From: Alphaproteobacteria bacterium
GTDB lineage: Bacteria; Pseudomonadota; Alphaproteobacteria; ATCC43930; CGMCC-115725
NCBI GenBank assembly: GCA_030039775.1
Contig: JASHUX010000418.1
Span: forward strand, 1 to 11,291
Direction: 5' to 3'
Length of the DNA stretch: 11,291 nucleotides
The position numbers and the translations under genes were made by a program. Positions 6,403 through 11,291 of the stretch are shown here, in pieces. Position 1 is the first letter of the stretch. The number at the start of each line of letters is the position of its first letter. The notes beneath the pieces are model-generated. The model did no database searches. It was not told the origin of the DNA and saw only the letters and a program-made list of their open reading frames with translations.

Positions 6403-6425
6403 TACTAAAGATAGTATCTTTACTA
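6403..6425 (+). promoter_or_regulatory. AT-rich palindromic candidate operator before the GntR-type regulator gene
   Basis: Three alternating half-sites occur in strict register: TACTA (6403-6407), TAGTA (6412-6416) and TACTA (6421-6425), separated by AAGA and TCTT, which are complementary. Within them, 6406-6422 is a perfect palindrome with 8-bp arms (TAAAGATA and TATCTTTA) around a central G. The block contrasts sharply with its GC-rich surroundings and ends 29 bp before the ATG of the regulator. Autoregulation by the FCD-type GntR protein is the natural inference. A promoter -10 box could also lie inside it (TACTAT, 6421-6426). Confidence 0.6.
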
Positions 6426-6454
6426 TTGTCGCGGCGGAGGCTAGGTTTGGCGCC

Positions 6455-7228
6455 ATGACGGTGCATCCCTTGTTCGGGGGCGAGGACGGCGGATGGCGCG
6501 TGGCGCCGGCCGGACGCGCCGCGACCCTATCTGCGCAGATCGTGGCGGAAGTGCGCGAGGCGCTGAACGAACGCCGCCTCAAGCCCGGCGACGTCATCGG
6601 CAGCGAGAAGGATATCGCCAAACGCCTCGGCGTCAGCCGCATCGTGGCGCGCGACGCGCTCCGCACCCTCGAAGCGCTCGGCGTCGCCGAGATCAAGGTC
6701 GGCGCCGGCGGGGGCGCGCGCGTGGCGCGCGGCAATCCCCGGCTCTTCGCCGACGCCCTTTCGGTGCAGCTCGATCTTGCCGGGGCGACGGTGCAGGAAA
6801 TCATGGACGCGCAGCGCGCTATCGAGACGCTGGCGGCGGAGCTCGCGGCGGAAAATGCGACCGAGGCTGATCTCGCCCGGTTGCGCCGCGTGCTCGAAGA
6901 AGGCGCCGAGGTGATCGACGACCCCGATCGCTATACCCGCGCCTGCGAGCGCTTCCACATCGCCGTCGCCGAGGCGTCGCACAACCGCGTCCTCGTAGTG
7001 CAGCTTATGTCGCTGCAGCACATTTCGCATCCGCGCCGCAACGTCAGGCTGACGCGCGAGGTGGCGAACCGCGTCCTCGCGGCGCACCGCGGCTTGCTGG
7101 CGGCGATCGAGGATCGCGATCCGAGCGCCGCGCGGCACTTGATGGACGACCACGTTAAAATGATCCGCGCCCGCCGCGTCGCCGAGCGGCGCGATGTGCG
7201 GCCGCAACCGAAAATCGTCGAAGGCTAG
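6455..7228 (+). CDS. GntR-family transcriptional regulator, FadR subgroup with FCD domain
   Basis: The 257-residue protein has a winged helix-turn-helix (about 24-92), with LKPGDVIGSEKDIAKRLGVS (42-61) and RIVARDALRTLEALGVAEIK (62-81) as the GntR signature. An all-helical FCD ligand-binding domain (about 110-240) follows. FCD domains bind small carboxylates, often through a metal held by Asp and three His in a D-x3-H...H...H pattern. His168, His211 and His233 fit this spacing, but the Asp position is Cys164. Such proteins usually repress adjacent catabolic or transport genes until the substrate binds. The gene is 19 bp upstream of the binding-protein-fold gene on the same strand, which supports local control. 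The first 20 residues before the DNA-binding domain are low-information. A GGAGG lies 14 nt before the ATG, so the exact start is not certain. Confidence 0.9.
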   Translation: MTVHPLFGGEDGGWRVAPAGRAATLSAQIVAEVREALNERRLKPGDVIGSEKDIAKRLGVSRIVARDALRTLEALGVAEIKVGAGGGARVARGNPRLFADALSVQLDLAGATVQEIMDAQRAIETLAAELAAENATEADLARLRRVLEEGAEVIDDPDRYTRACERFHIAVAEASHNRVLVVQLMSLQHISHPRRNVRLTREVANRVLAAHRGLLAAIEDRDPSAARHLMDDHVKMIRARRVAERRDVRPQPKIVEG

Positions 7229-7247
7229 AGAGGCTGAAGGAGAGACC

Positions 7248-8132
7248 ATGAGCAAATTCATTATTGCGCCGCATATGCGGCTGCACGAATGGGTCGCGGA
7301 AGAAAAGGGCTATTTCCGCGCCGAAGGCCTCAATTACGAATTCCGCGAGGTGATCCCGCAGCGCGACGGCAAGGCGAAGCACGATCTTGGTGACAAGGTC
7401 GGTGCCTATCAGACCTTCGAAGCGGGCCGCACCTGCGACGTCAGCGGCGCGTGCCACTGGACCGTCAATGTCGCGGCGTCCGCGGGCCACGGCAAGCTCT
7501 ATGCCGACGCCTATTCGATCTCGACCGCGGGCATTTTCGTGCCGCGCGACAGCAAGATCCAAACCCCGACCGATCTCGCCGGCGTGCCGATCTCGGTCGG
7601 CTACCAGTCGGGCAGTCACTACTCGACCATTCAGGCGCTCGAGCAATACATGCCACTTTCGGACATCAAGCTCAATTTCGCGACCGGCTTGTTGTTCGCG
7701 CGCATGGAGCAATTGATCGACGGCAGCACGCCCGCCTGCGCCCTGTTCAGCGGCCCCTATTATTTCGCCGAGCAGCTCGGCTTCCGCAAAATCATCGACA
7801 CCACCTTCATGATGGCGTCGATGATCACCGGCAATCCCGATCCCGACGACGTGCGCAAATATTTCAAGGCGCTGCGCCGCACTCAGCGCGACATCGATCT
7901 GCGGCCGGAACTCTACACGCATTACTACAAGAACGAATTCCCGGCCCGCTTCCACGCGCAGATGGACACGCGGCGCTGGGGGCCGGGCGAGCGCATCGTG
8001 TTCGAGCCCTATACCAAGGAAGTGTTCGAGGAATCCTTCGAGTGGATCGCCGAGCGCGGCATTTTCCCGGAAGGCACGATGGGCTCGGGCAATTATGAGC
8101 AGTCGATCGTCACGCTCCAGGCCGCGGAGTAA
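7248..8132 (+). CDS. Periplasmic-binding-protein-fold protein (NMT1/THI5-like) without signal peptide
   Basis: The 294 residues resemble type 2 periplasmic binding proteins of the ABC-transporter NMT1/THI5-like group. RLHEWVAEEKGYFRAEGLNYEF (11-32) is the usual first lobe opening. SKIQTPTDLAGVPISVGYQSGSHYSTIQALE (102-132) is the typical hinge and ligand-loop region. LRRTQRDIDLRPELYTHYYKNEFP (209-232) belongs to the last helices. The start at 7248 is chosen because AAGGAG lies 5 nt upstream; a longer frame from 7194 overlaps the preceding gene and only adds an Arg/Lys/Glu-rich stretch. With this start there is no hydrophobic leader or lipobox, so export is not supported. It may act in the cytoplasm, as do the related 4,5-dihydroxyphthalate decarboxylase and THI5 enzymes. 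No permease or ATPase gene is in the window. Confidence 0.7.
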   Translation: MSKFIIAPHMRLHEWVAEEKGYFRAEGLNYEFREVIPQRDGKAKHDLGDKVGAYQTFEAGRTCDVSGACHWTVNVAASAGHGKLYADAYSISTAGIFVPRDSKIQTPTDLAGVPISVGYQSGSHYSTIQALEQYMPLSDIKLNFATGLLFARMEQLIDGSTPACALFSGPYYFAEQLGFRKIIDTTFMMASMITGNPDPDDVRKYFKALRRTQRDIDLRPELYTHYYKNEFPARFHAQMDTRRWGPGERIVFEPYTKEVFEESFEWIAERGIFPEGTMGSGNYEQSIVTLQAAE

Positions 8133-8134
8133 CG

Positions 8135-8195
8135 TCTCAACGCATTTCTCGGGGGGTCTTGGGCGGGCGACGTGCGCCCGTCGGATGGTTTGAGA
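8135..8195. repeat. Nested inverted repeat after the binding-protein-fold gene
   Basis: TCTCAA (8135-8140) pairs with TTGAGA (8190-8195) and encloses a strong inner hairpin CGGGCG (8164-8169)/CGCCCG (8175-8180) with a 5-nt loop. It begins 2 bp after the stop codon. There is no T run, so a simple intrinsic terminator is not supported. An mRNA 3'-end-protecting structure or part of a dispersed intergenic repeat is possible. The rest of the gap up to 8257 shows nothing clear. Confidence 0.4.
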
Positions 8196-8257
8196 TGCCC
8201 GTCGAGCCCCGCAATGACGATTCAATTTTCATCCATCTGTCACTGAACTTGCGCTAA

Positions 8258-8347
8258 CCCTCACCCCGTCAAGCCGCTTCGCGCCTTGACACCCTCTCCC
8301 GCAAGCGGGAGAGGGTGGGACCCGCGCGACGCGCGGGAGCGTGAGGG
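8258..8347. repeat. REP-like palindromic element with three hairpins and a closing stem
   Basis: The closing stem is CCCTCAC (8258-8264) with GTGAGGG (8341-8347). Inside are hairpin 1, GTCAAG (8268-8273)/CTTGAC (8285-8290), continued by CGC/GCG around a TTC loop; hairpin 2, 13 bp from CACCCTCTCCCGC (8290-8302) to its complement (8305-8317), which shares base 8290 with hairpin 1; and hairpin 3, CCCGCGC (8321-8327)/GCGCGGG (8331-8337). Intergenic repeats of this look (CCCTCAC, CTCTCCC, GGGAGAG, GTGAGGG) are familiar in alphaproteobacterial genomes. The right arm supplies the ribosome binding site of the phospholipase-type gene at 8355. Confidence 0.8.
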
Positions 8348-8354
8348 GAATTGC

Positions 8355-9776
8355 ATGATCCGAATACCGCGACGCCGCTTCATTCAGAGCGCCGGCGCCC
8401 TTGCTAGTGCGGCGGTACTCGGCGGTGTCGGCAAGCCCCCCGCCTTTGCGGCACCGGCCGGCCGTCTCAAGGACATCGACCATTTCATCATCGTGACGAA
8501 GGAGAACCGTTCCTTCGATCATTATTTCGGCACGCTGTCCGGCGTGCGCGGTTACGGCGACGCGCAGGCGACGCGCCGTCCCGACGGCGGCACGGTGTTC
8601 GAGCAGATCAACGACGAGACCAAGGCGGCGGTCCTGCCGTTTCGGCTCAACACCAAGAAAACCAGTGCCGAGCGGCTGTTCTCGACCGATCATAGTTGGG
8701 CCGGACAGCACGGCGCCTGGAACGGCGGCAAGATGGATCGCTGGATTCCGGCGCATCGTGCGGTCGACGGCGCGATGGCGCCATTGACCATGGGTTACAT
8801 GACGCGCGACGACCTGTCGTTCTACTACGCGCTCGCCGACGCCTTCACGATTTGCGACCGTTACCACGCGTCGCTGATGGGGCCGACCCATCCCAACCGC
8901 TATTACCTGATGACGGGGACCATCGATCCCGACGGGAAATACGACGGTCCTTCGCTCGACAATTCGCTGCGCCATGTGCGCTGGGAGACCTATCCGGAGC
9001 GGCTCGATCGCGCCGGTATTTCCTGGCGCGTCTATCACGAGCTCGACGATTACCTGTGCAACGTGCTGCGGTTTTTCGTCCAGTATCAAAAGGCGCCGCC
9101 GGGCTCGTCGCTCTTTCACAACGCGCGGCTCGACCGGCCGATCTACGAATTGTTGTGGGACATAAGGCACGGCAACATCCCGCAGGTGAGCTGGATCATC
9201 GCGCCGTCCTACCTCTCGGAGCATCCGGACTTTCTGTCGGCAGCGGGCGCGGATTACACGCGTCAGATTCTCGAGGCGCTGTGGTCGAATCCGACTCTCT
9301 GGGCGCGCACCGCCGTAATCCTGAATTACGACGAGAATGACGGGCAGTTCGATCACGTCCCGCCGCCGACGCCCGAACCCGGCACGGCCGGCGAATTCAT
9401 CGGTGCGCTGCCGATCGGCCTTGGCTTCCGCGTGCCGTGCCTGGTGATCTCGCCGTGGAGCCGCGGCGGCTATGTCTGCAGCGACGTCTTCGATCACACA
9501 TCGACTCTGCGGTTGCTGGAAGCGCGCTTCGGCGTCGAGGTGCCGAATTTGACCGCGTGGCGGCGCAAGACCGTCGGCGACCTGACGTCCGCCTTCTCGT
9601 TCGGCCTGCCGCCGCGCCTCGATCCGCCGGTCTTGCCGCAGACGGCCTCGGCCGTGCCGGTTGCGGAGTACGAGGCGATGGCGCTGCCGCCGCCCGAGCC
9701 GCCTGCCGTCGGCGCGATGCCGCAGCAGGAACCAGGTACGCGTCCGCGCCCGAACGAACCGCGCCGTTCCGGCTGA
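8355..9776 (+). CDS. Tat-exported phospholipase C / acid phosphatase-family phosphoesterase
   Basis: These enzymes hydrolyse phosphate esters such as phospholipid head groups outside the cytoplasm. The 473-residue protein starts with a twin-arginine signal: IPRRRFIQSAG (4-14), then an alanine-rich hydrophobic stretch and a likely cleavage near residue 32 (AFA). The mature part has the family's metal and catalytic motifs: ENRSFDHYFGTLSGVRGYGD (50-69), MGPTHPNRYYLMTG (175-188), YDENDGQFDHVPPPTP (325-340) and SPWSRGGYVCSDVFDHTSTLRLLE (366-389). It lacks the C-terminal repeats of the longer (about 700-residue) Pseudomonas PlcH/PlcN type. The C-terminus after 420 is Pro-rich and probably disordered. 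The ATG at 8355 follows GAGGGG and begins the Tat signal; a longer frame from 8286 only translates the upstream repeat. Substrate choice between phospholipid and soluble phosphate ester is open. Confidence 0.9.
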   Translation: MIRIPRRRFIQSAGALASAAVLGGVGKPPAFAAPAGRLKDIDHFIIVTKENRSFDHYFGTLSGVRGYGDAQATRRPDGGTVFEQINDETKAAVLPFRLNTKKTSAERLFSTDHSWAGQHGAWNGGKMDRWIPAHRAVDGAMAPLTMGYMTRDDLSFYYALADAFTICDRYHASLMGPTHPNRYYLMTGTIDPDGKYDGPSLDNSLRHVRWETYPERLDRAGISWRVYHELDDYLCNVLRFFVQYQKAPPGSSLFHNARLDRPIYELLWDIRHGNIPQVSWIIAPSYLSEHPDFLSAAGADYTRQILEALWSNPTLWARTAVILNYDENDGQFDHVPPPTPEPGTAGEFIGALPIGLGFRVPCLVISPWSRGGYVCSDVFDHTSTLRLLEARFGVEVPNLTAWRRKTVGDLTSAFSFGLPPRLDPPVLPQTASAVPVAEYEAMALPPPEPPAVGAMPQQEPGTRPRPNEPRRSG

Positions 9777-9800
9777 CGTTCGACCGACAGCGTGCTAGCG

Positions 9801-9823
9801 TCCCTGCGGAAAAAGCAGGGAGG
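9801..9823 (+). promoter_or_regulatory. Hairpin covering the amidohydrolase ribosome binding site
   Basis: TCCCTGC (9801-9807) and GCAGGGA (9815-9821) form a 7-bp stem with an A-rich 7-nt loop. The descending arm overlaps the strong Shine-Dalgarno GGGAGG (9818-9823), which sits 5 nt before the ATG at 9829. In RNA the stem would hide part of the ribosome binding site. Confidence 0.5.
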
Positions 9824-9828
9824 AAGCC

Positions 9829-11256
9829 ATGTCGGGTTTCGAAGGCTTTCCGGGCAGCGCGGTTCGTGAAAAGCTCGATCATCCGGTGATCGACGCCGAC
9901 GCGCATATCGTCGAATGCGATTTCGCGCATCTCGATTTCGTCAGGCAACTCGCCGGTCCCGACATGGTCAAGAAGGTGCAGGCGGTGCGCGCCAATCACG
10001 GACCGACCGTGCGCGGCTTCTGGTGGGGCCTGCCGTCCGGCGCGCATACCGCCGACCGCGCCCTGGCGCAGTTGCCGCGCTATTTCCGCTCGCGCCTCGA
10101 CGAGCTCGGCATCGACTTTGCGCATTGCTACACGACGCGGGGCCTCTCGCACGTCTATATCCCCGACACCGAGACGCGGCGCACGAGCTGCCGCGCGCTC
10201 AACATGCTCTACGCCGAAGCGTTCGCCGATGTCGGCGACCGGCTGCGCCCGGTCGCGGTGATTCCGACCTACACGCCGCAAGAGGCGATCGAGGAGCTGG
10301 AATTCGCCGTCACGGAATTGGGCCACAAGGCGGCGATGATCGGCACCGAACTGCGCGGCCCGGGCCGGCCGGCGACCGGCAAAGACCCGTTCCTCGAACC
10401 GACGCAATCGACGCGTTCGATCGTGATGGATTCGCCCTACGACTACGATCCGTTTTGGCGCAAATGCATCGAGCTCAACGTGACGCCGGTGTGCCACACC
10501 TCGTCGCGCGGCATCGGCTTCCGCGCCAGCCCGACCAACTACGTGTTCAACCATTTGGGCGATTTCGCCGCGGGCGCCGAGTTCTTCTGCCGCTCGCTGA
10601 TCTTCAGCGGTGTGACGCGGCGCTTTCCGCAATTGAGTTTCGCCTTCCTCGAAGGCGGCGTCGGCTGGGCGGTGAACCTTCTCAACGACATCGTCGAGCA
10701 TTGGGAAAAGCGCAATGCCGCATCGATGGCCGAAAACCTCGATCCGGCGAAGCTCGACGTCGATCTGTTGGTGCGCCTCTTCGGCGACTATGGCGACGCG
10801 CGCCACACCGCCGACCGCATCCGCGCTAATCCGCACGGTAACGGCTTTTTCGACAGGCCGGAATCGATCGACGAGTTTGCCGATTGCGGCCTGACCGATT
10901 TGCGGCAGCTGCGTGAATTGTTCATCGATCCATTCTATTTCGGCTGCGAGGCCGACGACCGCATGGTGTCGACCGCGTTCAACAAGCGGCTCAATCCGCT
11001 GGGCGCGCAATTGAAGCCGGTGTTCGGCTCCGATATCGGCCATTGGGACGTGCTTGACGCGACCAGCATCTTGAGCGAAGCGTGGAGCCTGGTGCGGCTG
11101 CGCCTCATCACCGAGGAAAATTTCCGCGACCTCACCTTCACCAACCCGGCGATGATGCATCTGTCGATGAACCCCGACTACTTCAAAGGCACAGTCGTCG
11201 CGGACGCGGCGGCGAAGCTTCTGCGCCAGACGGCGCCTGGCGTGGCCGCGCAGTGA
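9829..11256 (+). CDS. Amidohydrolase-2 family metal-dependent hydrolase
   Basis: The 475-residue protein belongs to the TIM-barrel amidohydrolase superfamily, in the branch (amidohydrolase 2, relatives of ACMSD and gamma-resorcylate decarboxylase) that hydrolyses or decarboxylates ring and aromatic acids. Visible metal and active-site positions are DADAH (22-26, with the D-x-H motif at Asp24 and His26), His223 in PVCHTSSRG, His242 in FNHLGDF, Glu275 in FLEGGVGW and Asp402 in FGSDIGHWDV. It has no signal peptide and should be cytoplasmic. A strong GGGAGG precedes the ATG. The stop overlaps the start of the next gene (GTGA), so the two are coupled. The gene lies 52 bp after the phospholipase-type gene. 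An insertion at about 290-365, rich in charged residues, may be a lid. The substrate is unknown. Confidence 0.88.
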   Translation: MSGFEGFPGSAVREKLDHPVIDADAHIVECDFAHLDFVRQLAGPDMVKKVQAVRANHGPTVRGFWWGLPSGAHTADRALAQLPRYFRSRLDELGIDFAHCYTTRGLSHVYIPDTETRRTSCRALNMLYAEAFADVGDRLRPVAVIPTYTPQEAIEELEFAVTELGHKAAMIGTELRGPGRPATGKDPFLEPTQSTRSIVMDSPYDYDPFWRKCIELNVTPVCHTSSRGIGFRASPTNYVFNHLGDFAAGAEFFCRSLIFSGVTRRFPQLSFAFLEGGVGWAVNLLNDIVEHWEKRNAASMAENLDPAKLDVDLLVRLFGDYGDARHTADRIRANPHGNGFFDRPESIDEFADCGLTDLRQLRELFIDPFYFGCEADDRMVSTAFNKRLNPLGAQLKPVFGSDIGHWDVLDATSILSEAWSLVRLRLITEENFRDLTFTNPAMMHLSMNPDYFKGTVVADAAAKLLRQTAPGVAAQ

Positions 11257-11291
11257 GCGTCGCCGGCAAGCTGGCGATCATCGGCGCGGGT
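11253..11291 (+). CDS. Start of a probable nucleotide-binding (Rossmann) protein, cut by window edge
   Basis: A GTG at 11253 overlaps the amidohydrolase stop codon. The 13 visible codons read MSVAGKLAIIGAG. A hydrophobic beta strand running into GAG is the classical opening of a Rossmann dinucleotide-binding fold, seen in dehydrogenases, FAD oxidoreductases and thiamine-dependent or ketopantoate-type reductases. The codon choice and the translational coupling support a real gene. Nothing more can be said about its reaction. Confidence 0.6.
   Translation, partial: MSVAGKLAIIGAG

Noticed and set aside
5314..6804. A 496-codon open frame on the minus strand opposite thyX and the start of the GntR gene
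   Set aside because: It is antisense to thyX, has no recognisable domain and is Arg/Ala/His-rich, as expected of a GC-rich shadow frame. It also runs into the tmRNA promoter region.
7194..7247. Upstream start for the binding-fold protein (MCGRNRKSSKAREAEGET)
   Set aside because: It overlaps the regulator gene, adds only charged residues, and AAGGAG correctly precedes the ATG at 7248.
8258..8347. Reading the three-hairpin repeat as an intrinsic terminator, CRISPR or riboswitch
   Set aside because: There is no T run after any stem, no regularly spaced direct repeats, and no aptamer motif that I recognise. A REP-like palindromic element fits better.
8286..8354. N-terminal extension of the phospholipase-type protein starting MTPSPASGRG
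   Set aside because: It translates the palindromic repeat and would place the Tat signal internally. The ATG at 8355 has a Shine-Dalgarno and gives a normal signal peptide.
7155..9497. Long minus-strand open frames (7155-8225 and 8229-9497) opposite the binding-fold and phospholipase-type genes
   Set aside because: Same reasoning: no domain, no Shine-Dalgarno context, and convincing proteins on the other strand.
9397..11160. A 587-codon open frame on the minus strand opposite the amidohydrolase
   Set aside because: The plus strand encodes a clear metal hydrolase with conserved motifs. The antisense frame has no motif and a compositional bias typical of complementary reading in high-GC DNA.

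Overview
The window reads as the chromosome of an alphaproteobacterium. It is GC-rich throughout. The decisive marker is a circularly permuted, two-piece tmRNA gene (ssrA) whose tag reads ANDNFAPAEAVAA, next to an alphaproteobacterial-type SspB. I cannot name the genus. All family assignments come from reading motifs by eye, without a database search.

Left half (1-5388), everything on the minus strand. In transcription order: ssrA with a good sigma-70-like promoter; sspB, the ClpXP adaptor for ssrA-tagged proteins; a class I [4Fe-4S] fumarase with its own promoter; a GNAT acetyltransferase; a TfoX N-terminal-domain protein; an ECF sigma factor; a membrane-anchored putative anti-sigma factor; a CnrX/Spy-like periplasmic metal sensor; and the N-terminal part of a class II fumarase (fumC) that runs off the left edge. 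From the class I fumarase to the sensor the genes overlap or lie at most 18 bp apart, so they look like one transcription unit. fumC follows 34 bp later and has a promoter-like sequence of its own. Two unrelated enzymes for the same TCA-cycle step, one oxidant- and metal-sensitive and one robust, therefore flank a stress-type sigma/anti-sigma/sensor module.

Right half (5426-11291), everything on the plus strand. thyX (flavin-dependent thymidylate synthase) is divergent from ssrA. After an AT-rich palindromic candidate operator come a GntR/FCD regulator, a periplasmic-binding-protein-fold (NMT1/THI5-like) protein without a visible signal peptide, a Tat-exported phospholipase C/acid-phosphatase-family enzyme, an amidohydrolase-2-family metal hydrolase, and the first 13 codons of a gene that begins like a nucleotide-binding Rossmann protein. 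I infer an uptake or catabolic cluster with an unidentified substrate, controlled by the GntR protein.

The non-coding DNA is informative. A repeat of about 90 bp with three hairpins lies before the phospholipase gene, and its closing stem contains that gene's ribosome binding site. A smaller hairpin covers the ribosome binding site of the amidohydrolase. Promoter spacing suggests leaderless or nearly leaderless transcripts for the class I fumarase, thyX and possibly fumC. No CRISPR array, insertion sequence, phage gene or tRNA gene was found.
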